A program made the position numbers and the translations under genes. A stretch of DNA of 47,853 nt. It comes from Phycisphaerae bacterium. GTDB taxonomy: Bacteria; Planctomycetota; Phycisphaerae; Sedimentisphaerales; Anaerohalosphaeraceae. A model generated the notes under the pieces. That model was given only the letters and a program-made list of their open reading frames with translations. It made no database searches and was not told the origin of the DNA. Location of the stretch: the NCBI GenBank assembly GCA_014859965.1, contig JACZKQ010000192.1:1-47853 (forward strand), in the 5' to 3' direction. This document shows positions 33,371-41,391 of the stretch, piece after piece; position 1 is the stretch's first letter; each line of letters begins with the position of its first letter.

Positions 33371-34318
33371 ATGAAAACGGCTTTTCTATTTCCGGGACAA
33401 GGAGCGCAGACGGTCGGCATGGGCGCCGATATCGCCGAGGCCTTCCCCCGCTGCGCCGATGTTTTCAACCAGGCCAACGAAATCCTGGGCTACGACCTGA
33501 AGCGGCTCTGCTTCGAAGGCCCGGAGGCGCGGCTTCACTCAACCACGGTGTCGCAGCCGGCCATATTCGTTACTTCGGCGGCGATTTTGTCGCTTGTAAG
33601 GTCGGACGGCGCGGCTGTCACGCCGGATGTCACGGCGGGCCTGAGTCTCGGCGAGTACACAGCCCTCTACGCGGCCGGCGCGATGACGTTTGAACAAACG
33701 CTCCTTCTGGTTCAGAAACGGGGTGAGGCGATGCAGGCCGCCGCGGATGCGACGTCCGGCGGCATGGTCAGCATTCTCGGGCTGGATGCCGATAAGGTTC
33801 AGGCCCTCTGCGATGAGGCGGCTCAGGGCCAACTGCTCAAGGGCGCCAATTTCAATTGCCCCGGCCAAATCGTCGTGAGCGGGCATTCGGATGCCTGCGA
33901 CCGTGCAGTCGAACTGGCGCAACAGTACGGGGCCATGAAGGCCGTCAAGCTCAAGGTCGCCGGCGCATTTCATACCGAGATGATGTCGCCCGCCGCGGAC
34001 GCCCTTGGGGAGGCGCTGACCCACGGAGAAATCCATGTTCCCGCAAGTCCCAGAACGCTTGCGAATGTCGACGCCGCGTACTATGCCGACGCCGGGCATA
34101 TCCGGCGGGGGCTGGTGCGGCAGCTTGTCGAACCGATCCTCTGGCAGGCCTGCATGGAGAAACTGCTGGACGAAGGAATCGAAACTTTTTATGAAATCGG
34201 GCCGGGGCGGGTCTTGACAGGTTTGATGAAACGGATTAACAGGAAGGCAAGGATTGTGAACGTCAGTGATCTCGCCGGCATTCGGCAACTGCAATCACAA
34301 CAGGTCGGCGGCAAGTAG
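33371..34318 (+). CDS. fabD: Malonyl-CoA:ACP transacylase
   Basis: A 315-aa enzyme that loads malonyl groups onto ACP. The start MKTAFLFPGQGAQTVGMG carries the family GQGxQ motif; nucleophile S92 is in AGLSLGEYTAL, and H201 in VAGAFHTEMMSPA completes the dyad; GANFNCPGQIVVSG is also typical. ATG 33371 is preceded by GGAAGG; the frame extension to 33305 overlaps fabH and is rejected. 38 bp after fabH, 32 bp before fabG. Confidence 0.97.
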   Translation: MKTAFLFPGQGAQTVGMGADIAEAFPRCADVFNQANEILGYDLKRLCFEGPEARLHSTTVSQPAIFVTSAAILSLVRSDGAAVTPDVTAGLSLGEYTALYAAGAMTFEQTLLLVQKRGEAMQAAADATSGGMVSILGLDADKVQALCDEAAQGQLLKGANFNCPGQIVVSGHSDACDRAVELAQQYGAMKAVKLKVAGAFHTEMMSPAADALGEALTHGEIHVPASPRTLANVDAAYYADAGHIRRGLVRQLVEPILWQACMEKLLDEGIETFYEIGPGRVLTGLMKRINRKARIVNVSDLAGIRQLQSQQVGGK

Positions 34319-34350
34319 ACCGGCGCCTTAAAAAAACATTGGAGGCACCC

Positions 34351-35088
34351 ATGACGGAAAAAAGATTAGCTGTTGTTACAGGAGCCGCACGCGGCATCGG
34401 GCGCGCGACGGTATTGGAGCTTCTCAGGCAAGGCCGCAAGGTGGCGGCGCTGGATCTTAACACCGAACAGCTTGCCGAATTGCAGAACGTCGTTAAGGAG
34501 GCCGGCTTTGACGTCATCACGCGGTGCGTCGATATTACCAATACGCCGCAACTGACCGAAGCGCTGGAGGGACTGATCGCCGAACATGGCGGCATCGGCG
34601 TCCTGGTCAACAACGCAGGCATTACGCGCGATCGTCTCATGATGCAGATGGATGACGACGATTACGACAAGGTCATGGCGGTCAATCTTCGCGCCGCCTT
34701 TATCGCCACGCGCATCGCCATGCGATCGATGGTCCGCAACAAATTCGGCCGCATCGTCAGTCTCAGTTCCGTCGCCGGCGTCATGGGTCAGGCCGGCTCG
34801 GCCAACTATGCCGCCAGCAAAGCCGGACTGATCGGCATGACAAAATCCATTGCGCGAGAAGTCGGAAAGAAAAATGTCACCGCCAATTGCATCGCGCCCG
34901 GCTTCATCATGACCGACATGACGGCCGTATTGCCCGACGCCGTCAAGGACGCCGCCATGAACTTTATCCCAGTAAAGAAGTTCGGAACACCCGAAGACGT
35001 CGCAAGGGCCATCGCCTTCCTGGCCTCGGACGATACCGGCTATGTCACCGGACAGGTTCTTTGCGTGGATGGCGGCATGGCCATGTAA
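34351..35088 (+). CDS. fabG: 3-oxoacyl-ACP reductase
   Basis: A 245-aa short-chain dehydrogenase reducing 3-oxoacyl-ACP with NADPH. The Rossmann motif TGAARGIG is at 10-17, NNAG at 87-90, and the catalytic triad S140, Y153, K157 lies in SLSSVAGVMGQAGSANYAASK. The C-terminal VTGQVLCVDGGMAM is diagnostic of FabG. GGAGG lies 5 nt before ATG 34351. Downstream, a separate promoter precedes acpP, so fabG may be the last gene on some transcripts. Confidence 0.96.
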   Translation: MTEKRLAVVTGAARGIGRATVLELLRQGRKVAALDLNTEQLAELQNVVKEAGFDVITRCVDITNTPQLTEALEGLIAEHGGIGVLVNNAGITRDRLMMQMDDDDYDKVMAVNLRAAFIATRIAMRSMVRNKFGRIVSLSSVAGVMGQAGSANYAASKAGLIGMTKSIAREVGKKNVTANCIAPGFIMTDMTAVLPDAVKDAAMNFIPVKKFGTPEDVARAIAFLASDDTGYVTGQVLCVDGGMAM

Positions 35089-35125
35089 AAAGCGGCATCG
35101 TCCATGTAAAAAAAAGAAAAATTAT

Positions 35126-35172
35126 TTGAAACGTCGAAAGCAAATGGCTATAGTACCGCGGACTATCCGCGG
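35126..35172 (+). promoter_or_regulatory. Internal promoter for acpP-fabF with hairpin at the predicted transcript start
   Basis: TTGAAA (35126-35131), 17-nt spacer, TATAGT (35149-35154): both hexamers are one base off consensus. CCGCGGA (35156-35162) and TCCGCGG (35166-35172) form a perfect 7-bp stem with a 3-nt loop at the expected 5' end (about 35161). ACP is normally made in large amounts, which fits an extra promoter. Confidence 0.6.
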
Positions 35173-35251
35173 AGCGGCAAAAATCGAATAAACTTTTTAG
35201 ACGATACACATTAGCTGTTAGGCAATGCAAAAATGAAAAGGAGATCGCCAA

Positions 35252-35524
35252 GTGAGTTCTGATATCAATATGCAGGAAATCGAAGCTAAGGTCATCGAGA
35301 TCGTTAGCGAGCAGATGGGTGTGGACAAAGCCGAAATCACCCGTGACACGTCATTCATCAATGATCTTAACGCCGATTCGCTTGACACCGTCGAGTTGGT
35401 GATGGAGTTCGAGGATGAATTCGACATGAGCATACCCGACGAAGAAGCTGAAAAGATACAGACCGTCGGCGCCGCTATCGATTACATCGTGGAAATCGTT
35501 AAGTCCCAAAGCCAGGACCAGTAG
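35252..35524 (+). CDS. acpP: Acyl carrier protein
   Basis: A 90-aa acidic carrier protein. S43 in the motif [19 protein letters not shown] is the phosphopantetheine attachment site. The GTG at 35252 is chosen because AAAGGAG lies 8 nt upstream; ATG 35270 would remove six residues. The 8-bp gap to fabF and the upstream promoter at 35126-35154 suggest an acpP-fabF unit in addition to the long operon transcript. Confidence 0.97.
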   Translation: MSSDINMQEIEAKVIEIVSEQMGVDKAEITRDTSFINDLNADSLDTVELVMEFEDEFDMSIPDEEAEKIQTVGAAIDYIVEIVKSQSQDQ

Positions 35525-35532
35525 AAGAGACT

Positions 35533-36780
35533 ATGAAGCATACAAGACGCGTTGTCATCACCGGCCTGGGTTGTGTAACCGCGCTGGGAGAATCCGCCCA
35601 CGAGATGTTCCAGGCGGTCTGCCAGGCCAAGAGCGGTATCAGCAACATCGAATCGTTCGACGTCTCGGATTTCCCGGTCAAGTTCGGGGGCGAGGTCAAG
35701 AACTTTGCCATAAAGGACCATGTCGCCGCGAGGGAAGGCAAGCGACTTGATCGTTTCGCGCAATTCGCACTTGCCAGCGCCATTCAGTCGGTGGAAGACA
35801 GCAATCTGGACTTCAGCCAGGAGAACCGAAGCCGCATGGGTGTGCTCATCGGCACCGGCATCGGGGGCCTTATAGAAATCGAAGAGCAGCACACGCGGCT
35901 GCTCAGAAAAGGCCCGCGCAAGGTTTCGGCCTTTTGCGTGCCAAAGCTTATGGGCAACGCCGCCAGCGGCGTCGTGTCGATTCACTACGGGCTCAAAGGG
36001 CCCAACATGTGCGTCGTTACGGCGTGCGCCTCGGCCAGTCACGCCATCGGCGAGGCTTTCTATCATATCCTGACAGATCGCAGCGACGTCATGATCACAG
36101 GCGGCTCGGAGGCGGCCCTGACGCCGGTGGGTCTGGCGTCTTTTTGCTCACTCAAGTCCCTGAGCACACGAAACGATGCGCCGCAGATCGCCTCCAGACC
36201 GTTCGACAGGGATCGTGACGGATTTGTTCTGTCGGAAGGCGCCGGCATCCTGGTGCTCGAGGAGTACGAGCACGCCAGAAGACGCAACGCACGTATCTAT
36301 GCCGAAGTGCTCGGATACGGCGCCACCGGCGACGGCTATCACATTACCGCGCCCCTGTCCGACGGACGCGGGGCCGCCGACGCCATGCGGCTCGCATTGG
36401 CCGATGCCGATATTCGACCCGAGCAGGTCGATTATATCAACGCGCATGGTACGAGCACACAACTTAATGACGAAGCGGAAAGCACCGCAATGAAGAGCGT
36501 GTTCGGCGAACACGTCTACAAGCTGTCGGTCAGTTCCACCAAGAGTTCGCTGGGTCATCTCCTCGGCGCCAGCGGGGCCGTCGAGCTGATTGTCTGCGCC
36601 AAAGCGATTTCTGATTCAGTGGTTCCGCCCACGGCCAATCTGGAGAACGTCTGCAAAAAGTGCGACCCGAAAATCGATTATGTCCCGAAAACCGCTCGCG
36701 AGATGCAGGTGAGTATTGCGATGAGCAACTCCCTCGGGTTTGGCGGCCACAATTGCTCGCTGGTGATAGGAAAAGTCTGA
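35533..36780 (+). CDS. fabF: 3-oxoacyl-ACP synthase II
   Basis: A 415-aa elongating condensing enzyme (KAS II). Catalytic residues are C165 (VTACASASHAIG), H305 (NAHGTSTQLND), K337 and H342 (KSSLGHLLGASGAVE). RRVVITGLGCVTALG at the N-terminus and SNSLGFGGHNCSLV at the C-terminus match the family. It ends the fatty-acid operon; fabZ and fabI are not in the window. No clear terminator follows before the antiporter gene. Confidence 0.97.
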   Translation: MKHTRRVVITGLGCVTALGESAHEMFQAVCQAKSGISNIESFDVSDFPVKFGGEVKNFAIKDHVAAREGKRLDRFAQFALASAIQSVEDSNLDFSQENRSRMGVLIGTGIGGLIEIEEQHTRLLRKGPRKVSAFCVPKLMGNAASGVVSIHYGLKGPNMCVVTACASASHAIGEAFYHILTDRSDVMITGGSEAALTPVGLASFCSLKSLSTRNDAPQIASRPFDRDRDGFVLSEGAGILVLEEYEHARRRNARIYAEVLGYGATGDGYHITAPLSDGRGAADAMRLALADADIRPEQVDYINAHGTSTQLNDEAESTAMKSVFGEHVYKLSVSSTKSSLGHLLGASGAVELIVCAKAISDSVVPPTANLENVCKKCDPKIDYVPKTAREMQVSIAMSNSLGFGGHNCSLVIGKV

Positions 36781-36919
36781 TCGTTGCGCAATTCTCCTCA
36801 TGAAGATACCCCCTCTGCGGCGCCGCGGGTGCAGTTGCATTTCATTGTTTTGGGGGCCGCTGTGACAGGCCGATAAGACGGAGCGGCGACAATTAACGTT
36901 GTCGATCAGGGGGAAGCGA

Positions 36920-37918
36920 ATGGCTTTTCAAATGAACATGACCTGGGCTCTGATCGGTTTACCGGCAGGTTTGGTTATCCTTCTCAAGGGTGCTGATCTG
37001 CTCGTGGACGGCGCTGTTGCCCTCGCCGAACGTTTGGGCGTGCGCCCCCTGGTAATCGGCTTGACGGTCGTGGCCATGGGCACCTCGGCCCCGGAGGTCG
37101 CCGCAAGCGTCACGGCGACACTGCGCGGCTTCGGCGACATCGCCGTGGGGAACGTCTACGGCTCCAATATCGCCAATCTCGCCCTCGTGGGGGGACTTTG
37201 CGCATTGATTCGTCCGCTGGGCGTCCAACGCAGCATGCAGTTGCGCGAAATTCCCGTGATGGTGCTGGTGGCGCTGGCGCTCTATCCTGTTTTAGCGAAT
37301 GCCTTTCTCGGGCGCGTCGAAGCCGTGATCCTGCTTCTGGTATTTGTGGGCCTCATTTCGGTTACGATATTGAGCGCACGAGGTGAATCCAAGGCAGCGC
37401 CCTTGATCGATGTCCGGGTCGAGGAACACCTTCAGCATGCCGCAGCGCACAGGAAGAAGTCCGTGCCCATGGTGATCGCCCTGGTTGGCCTGGGGCTTCT
37501 GGGGCTGGCGGCAGGGGCCCACCTGACCGTCGAATCCGCAGTATTCCTCGGGAAGCGCATCGGTCTCAGCGATGCCGTCATAGGTCTGACCATTATTGCC
37601 GTGGGTACTTCCCTGCCCGAATTGATGACCTCCGCCGTCGCCGCGTTCAAGGGTCACGATGATCTGTCGATCGGAAATCTGGTGGGCTCCAACGTGTTCA
37701 ATACGCTCCTGGTGATCGGTGTTGCAGGCGCCGTCCGCCCTTTTTCCATCTCCGGCCGGCTTGTTACGACGGACTACTGGATCATGGTGGGCGTAAGCGT
37801 GCTGTTTATGCTCCTTGTGCTGTTCCATAAACGCATCAGCAGAACGGGCGGCGCATTGCTGCTTACGGTCTATATCACCTACATGGCATACCTCTTCATC
37901 TACACGAAATCTGCGTAG
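36920..37918 (+). CDS. Calcium/sodium antiporter, CaCA family (YrbG-like)
   Basis: A 332-aa membrane protein with ten predicted helices in two inverted repeats. Each half carries the ion-binding alpha-repeat: VVAMGTSAPEVAASVTA with VYGSNIANLALVGG, and IIAVGTSLPELMTSAVAA with LVGSNVFNTLLVIG. It exchanges Na+ for Ca2+ or a related cation across the inner membrane. GGGGGAAG is 5 nt before the ATG at 36920, so the extension to 36899 is rejected. An inverted repeat (CGACAA 36887-36892, TTGTCG 36899-36904) lies just upstream, possibly an operator or the 5' hairpin of its own transcript. Confidence 0.94.
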   Translation: MAFQMNMTWALIGLPAGLVILLKGADLLVDGAVALAERLGVRPLVIGLTVVAMGTSAPEVAASVTATLRGFGDIAVGNVYGSNIANLALVGGLCALIRPLGVQRSMQLREIPVMVLVALALYPVLANAFLGRVEAVILLLVFVGLISVTILSARGESKAAPLIDVRVEEHLQHAAAHRKKSVPMVIALVGLGLLGLAAGAHLTVESAVFLGKRIGLSDAVIGLTIIAVGTSLPELMTSAVAAFKGHDDLSIGNLVGSNVFNTLLVIGVAGAVRPFSISGRLVTTDYWIMVGVSVLFMLLVLFHKRISRTGGALLLTVYITYMAYLFIYTKSA

Positions 37919-37958
37919 TGCAGGCCAGGTAAGCTCCGGCGGATGTAGCCCACCGCAA

Positions 37959-39560
37959 TTACTCAAACATCAGCGCCTCGGCGAACACACCCTGGAAGTC
38001 GGGCTCATGGGCGATCTCCACATATTCGATGCGCTCCGCCAGGTCCGCTGCGAGTCTTCGGCATTCGCTGCTCAACAGGATCATACGTGCCCCGCTGCCC
38101 GCGGCGTTGCCGACAAAATGCACCCGCTCAACGCCCACCTGCGGGAGCAGCCCGATGCGGAGCGCACTCTCTCGTCGAATGAAGTTGCCGAATGCGCCCG
38201 CCAGAAGCACCTGTTGGATATCTACATCGGCCACATGCATTTTCTTCTGCAGGAGTTGAATGCCCGCGCGGATGGCAGCCTTGGCCAGTTGTGTTTCCCG
38301 CACGTCCTTCTGAGTGAGAACAACCGACTCGTTCGCATCATTGCCGCTGCCTGCCAGGACAAATGCGGGTTGGCCGCCCCGCTCAATCAGCCGGTCCAGA
38401 ATCGCCGGTGCAGCTTTTCCCTGCAGCGCCTCTTTGCCGATGAATCGCCCCGTCACATCGAGCAGGCCCGCTTCCAGCAACACGGCGATCGCGTCAATCA
38501 GTCCGCTGCCGCAAATCGTGCGGGCGCGGCCGCCGCCGATCACGTCCACGTCGATGTCCCGGCCATCGGCGCAGACAAACACTGCTTCAATTGCGCCATC
38601 CACCGCCCTGCTGCCGTGGCCGATGCGCGCGCCCTCCAGCGCCGGACCCGCGGCGCAACTGGCCGCATACATCTGCGTTTTGGTGCCAAGGACAATCTCA
38701 CCATTTGTCCCGATGTCCACGACCAGCGTCATCGCGTCGATCTCGTCCATGCCGACAGCCACCGCGACCGCGGTAATATCCGATCCCACGAAGCCGGCGA
38801 TACTCTCGACGACATGGATGTTGCCGCACGGATTAATGGCGATTCCCATTTTGTCGGCCCGGCAGTCCTCCGCCTTCGTGGAGTACGCGCGATACGGCGA
38901 TTGCCCCAGTTGGCTGAGTGGAAACTTGAGGAGGATGTGGGTCATCGTAGTGTTGCCCGCGACCGTGACTTCATAGATGTGCCGGGCCGCCACCTGCGAC
39001 GCCGCCTCCAGTTGGGCGATCAGATCGTTCAGACATCCGACGACTGCCCTGTGGAGCGTCTCAAGACCCTTCGGGCGTTCGGCATATGCGATCCGGCTGA
39101 CCACGTCGTCGCCATAAGCAATCTGGGGATTCGCGGACGCGGCGGTAGCCTTGCATTCACCGGTCGCCATGTCCATCAGTTTGGCAACGATGGTCGTCGT
39201 TCCAATATCGACGGCTACGCCGAAGATATGCTTGTTGTCCCTCAGGCCCGGCACATGCTCATGAATACCCGGCGAAAGGGTGATTTGCCTGTCGATGCCG
39301 TGATGCAGAATCTGCTGTTCAAAAAAGCGTGAGCGGCCGGGGACCTCAACCGTCAGATCCGATTGAACGCGGTGCTCACAGGCCAGCACCGTTCGCCGCT
39401 CCGGCAACAGCACCACTTCGCACTTGCGGCAGGTCCCAACGCCCCCGCAGATCGTATTGAGAATGATCCCCGCCTGGGCGGCCGCATCCAACAGCGTGGC
39501 GCCGTCGTGAACGGACACGCGCTGTCCCTCCGGCCTGAAGGTCACGCTGTAGTGCTCCAT
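37959..39560 (-). CDS. Ferredoxin-ASKHA protein, RACo-like corrinoid activation ATPase (DUF4445)
   Basis: A 533-aa protein. The N-terminal 2Fe-2S ferredoxin domain has C38, C44, C47 and C61 (TICGGVGTCRKC and LACEHRV). A linker leads to an ASKHA ATP-binding domain with AVDIGTTTIVAKLMD, AGNTTMTHI, LVVDIGTNGEIVLG and the late motif VLLAGAFGNFIRRESA. This matches RACo, which reductively activates the Co(II) form of corrinoid proteins using ATP. No methyltransferase or corrinoid protein lies next to it, so its partner is elsewhere; the family also includes members with no known partner. ATG 39560 is chosen; TTG 39572 is in frame but too close to GAGGGG. Confidence 0.88.
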   Translation of the reverse strand: MEHYSVTFRPEGQRVSVHDGATLLDAAAQAGIILNTICGGVGTCRKCEVVLLPERRTVLACEHRVQSDLTVEVPGRSRFFEQQILHHGIDRQITLSPGIHEHVPGLRDNKHIFGVAVDIGTTTIVAKLMDMATGECKATAASANPQIAYGDDVVSRIAYAERPKGLETLHRAVVGCLNDLIAQLEAASQVAARHIYEVTVAGNTTMTHILLKFPLSQLGQSPYRAYSTKAEDCRADKMGIAINPCGNIHVVESIAGFVGSDITAVAVAVGMDEIDAMTLVVDIGTNGEIVLGTKTQMYAASCAAGPALEGARIGHGSRAVDGAIEAVFVCADGRDIDVDVIGGGRARTICGSGLIDAIAVLLEAGLLDVTGRFIGKEALQGKAAPAILDRLIERGGQPAFVLAGSGNDANESVVLTQKDVRETQLAKAAIRAGIQLLQKKMHVADVDIQQVLLAGAFGNFIRRESALRIGLLPQVGVERVHFVGNAAGSGARMILLSSECRRLAADLAERIEYVEIAHEPDFQGVFAEALMFE

Positions 39561-39656
39561 ACCCGCGGACAACCCCTCGCACGGCGGCAGTACGGTCGAA
39601 TCGCGGCAACCTCCGCGCGCACACCCACCAATAAGGATTCTTCACAAAAAAAAGCC

Positions 39657-39698
39657 ATTCAGCCGACAGGAGCTTTCCACGCTCCTGATCGGCTGAAT
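39657..39698 (-). terminator. Strong rho-independent terminator of the 26-aa gene
   Basis: ATTCAGCCGA (39657-39666) pairs with TCGGCTGAAT (39689-39698), continued by CAGGAGC (39667-39673) with GCTCCTG (39681-39687); one bulged base, 7-nt loop. On the minus strand GGC and then eight Ts (39653-39646) follow. It lies 29 nt beyond the stop of the small gene. Confidence 0.9.
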
Positions 39699-39727
39699 AC
39701 AGATTATAAGAAATGCCTTAACGGCAT

Positions 39728-39808
39728 TTAACTGATTTTATGGCGTACTTTCCAGCGGGCCCGTCTTTTCTTACTGCCCACTTTACGTCTGCGTCGCGAT
39801 TTGGCCAT
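39728..39808 (-). CDS. 26-residue Arg/Lys-rich protein, possible ribosomal protein
   Basis: ATG GCC start at 39808, stop TAA at 39728. The product begins MAKSRRRRKVGSKKRRARW; 14 of its 26 residues are Arg or Lys. CCGGAGA lies 7 nt before the ATG, an excellent ribosome binding site, and a 17-bp terminator hairpin with eight Ts follows, so this is a complete monocistronic gene and not a chance frame. Size and charge resemble the tiny ribosomal proteins bTHX, bS22 (related to mitochondrial mS38/AURKAIP1) and bL37, but I cannot assign it to one of them. Divergent from the 95-aa cysteine protein. A longer frame to 40273 on this strand is a chance extension over that neighbour. Confidence 0.8.
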   Translation of the reverse strand: MAKSRRRRKVGSKKRRARWKVRHKIS

Positions 39809-39931
39809 CAAAGTCTCCGGTAAACAATTTTTCCATAGTCCACAAAATACGTTCCGATTGCACATGGTATATGGTAATATTAAACAAATCAAGAACCGGC
39901 CGAATTTTTTTTTAGAATTTGGGGTAATCGC

Positions 39932-40219
39932 ATGATCCAATGCAAAGATTGTGAGTTTTACGAGGAAGATTCGCAGGGAAGGCGAGCTTTCAAGTGCGAC
40001 CCATTTCAGAATATTAAGGAACCTGAATGCCTCACGAAGTGGCAGCTTCTGCGACTGGATATGCTCGTCGCGACTTATCGCGGGATGGTCGGCTTTCAGG
40101 AGAAGCTTGCTCCAATGCAGGACAAGATATTGCGATACGTTAAGCGAGAGCTGGAAGATCTGGACGACTCGGAAAGCTGGAAACTGGACGATGACCAGGA
40201 ACCTGAGACCTCCTTTTAA
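39932..40219 (+). CDS. Small cysteine-containing protein of unknown function
   Basis: A 95-aa protein. C4, C7, C22 and C33 (QCKDCEFYEED, FKCDPFQN, EPECLTKW) are spaced like a small metal-binding site. The middle is helical (QLLRLDMLVATYRGMVGFQEK), and the tail is acidic (LDDSESWKLDDDQEPETSF). GGGG lies 8 nt before the ATG. No signal peptide or membrane helix. It precedes the sigma factor by 111 bp on the same strand; whether both are co-transcribed is unclear because of the palindromes between them. No known family recognised. Confidence 0.78.
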   Translation: MIQCKDCEFYEEDSQGRRAFKCDPFQNIKEPECLTKWQLLRLDMLVATYRGMVGFQEKLAPMQDKILRYVKRELEDLDDSESWKLDDDQEPETSF

Positions 40220-40273
40220 TCCTGGCGGACACCTTTGTTGTCCGATATCTTCACAGCCTGAAACTTTGTTCAA

Positions 40274-40306
40274 AAATGCAGCATTTCAGCAAATAATGCA
40301 ATATTT
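40274..40306. promoter_or_regulatory. Two palindromes upstream of the sigma-factor gene
   Basis: AAATGC-A-GCATTT (40274-40286) is a perfect inverted repeat; AAATAATGCAATATTT (40291-40306) is symmetrical at 7 of 8 pairs around TGCA. Their centres are about 18-19 bp apart, roughly two helix turns, 25-57 bp before the ATG. A dimeric regulator could bind both on one face. Confidence 0.45.
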
Positions 40307-40330
40307 CCGCGAAAAACCCCGTCTAAATCT

Positions 40331-40888
40331 ATGTCGACAACCGGTAACATGGACGACTGCGAAAAGTTAAACCAGATTATTACGGGCTGTCAGAACGGCG
40401 ATAACCAGGCGTTCGCACAGCTCATTGATGCATATTCGACGCGATGTTATGGGTACTTTTACAGGCTGACGGGTAACAACGGAGTCAGCGACGATCTTTT
40501 GAGCAGGCTGTTTATGCGCCTTTTCGAGAAGATCAGCTCATTCAAAGGCGGCTCTTTTGAAAAATGGCTTTTCACGATTGCATCCAACATTTTCAACGAC
40601 TATCTGAGGCATGAATACCGCCAAAGACGGCTGTTGGAGAGCCATGCCGAGCAACTTGCGGCCGAAACGCCGCCTCGCCAATCGGACAACGACATCGCCG
40701 ACCTGCTGCAGCGGCAGATTGGAAAGTTGGATGAGGACACCGCTGAACTGATTATGCTGCGGTTCTATGGCGAATTGAGCTTCAAGGAACTCAGCGACCT
40801 TCGCGGCGAACCGATCGGTACGACGCTTTCCAAGGTCCATCGAGGCCTGGGCAAGCTTAGAGAATTAATGGGAGGCAACGATGCCTGA
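40331..40888 (+). CDS. RNA polymerase sigma factor, ECF-like
   Basis: A 185-aa two-domain sigma factor. Region 2 runs about 15-95 (GDNQAFAQLIDAYSTRCYGYFYRLTGN, then SRLFMRLFEKISSFKGGSFEKWLFTIASNIFNDYLR, matching region 2.1-2.4). Region 4 runs about 120-180 (AELIMLRFYGELSFKELSDLRGEPIGTTLSKVHRGLGKLRE). Region 3 is absent, as in ECF factors. Its target promoters cannot be read here. No clear ribosome binding site precedes ATG 40331; ATG 40349 is an alternative. It overlaps the next gene by 8 bp, the usual sigma/anti-sigma coupling. Confidence 0.9.
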   Translation: MSTTGNMDDCEKLNQIITGCQNGDNQAFAQLIDAYSTRCYGYFYRLTGNNGVSDDLLSRLFMRLFEKISSFKGGSFEKWLFTIASNIFNDYLRHEYRQRRLLESHAEQLAAETPPRQSDNDIADLLQRQIGKLDEDTAELIMLRFYGELSFKELSDLRGEPIGTTLSKVHRGLGKLRELMGGNDA

Positions 40889-41387
40889 CAAAAAAGAAAA
40901 TCTTGAGACTGTGCTGGGCGATTTGCTCGGCGCCCATGAGGCGCACCAAGCCGCAGAAGATATCCGAAGCGGCGACTGCCTGTTGCGCCAATACCCCGCC
41001 CCGAAGCCTGGCGCCGCCCTGCTGGCTGACATCAATATCCAGATTGCCAGAGCGCTGCTTGCCAGACGCCGGCGTACCATTCACTGGGTCGGACGGGCCA
41101 TAGCGGCCGCGGCCGCAGTTATTGTAGTGGGCAGCGTCCTGCTTTTCTTCTCCGGCGACGCTCCCGTGCACGTCGCAGGACCCATTCCAGGACCCGGCGC
41201 GCCGCCCGCGCCCGACTGGTGGGATGACAAAGCCGTAGAGAAACTTACGGCGGAAGTCGACGACGTATACCAGACCTTGATGTCCATGTCTGATACTACT
41301 TATACTCAAGACAAGACATGGGATTTTGAAACCGAACTGAAAGACCTGGAAATGGTCGCCATGAACGACGATTTTTGGAAGGGATAA
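40881..41387 (+). CDS. Membrane protein, putative anti-sigma factor
   Basis: A 168-aa protein with a cytoplasmic helical N-terminus (1-60), one membrane helix (about 70-91, GRAIAAAAAVIVVGSVLLFF) and an extracytoplasmic part rich in Pro and Trp ending in an acidic tail. Position and topology are those of an anti-sigma factor: its start overlaps the sigma stop by 8 bp. The usual zinc anti-sigma motif HxxxCxxC is missing, so assignment rests on context. Signal sensing would act through the outer domain. Four bp separate it from the coiled-coil gene. Confidence 0.68.
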   Translation: MPDKKENLETVLGDLLGAHEAHQAAEDIRSGDCLLRQYPAPKPGAALLADINIQIARALLARRRRTIHWVGRAIAAAAAVIVVGSVLLFFSGDAPVHVAGPIPGPGAPPAPDWWDDKAVEKLTAEVDDVYQTLMSMSDTTYTQDKTWDFETELKDLEMVAMNDDFWKG

Positions 41388-41391
41388 CCTG

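Noticed and set aside
37815-39332. Large forward frame opposite the RACo-like gene (505 codons)
   Set aside because: The minus strand carries the ferredoxin and ASKHA motifs; the forward translation is a shadow rich in Arg/His.
39809-40273. 181-codon minus-strand frame containing the 26-aa gene
   Set aside because: The upstream part lies antisense to the 95-aa gene; the ribosome binding site is at the internal ATG 39808.
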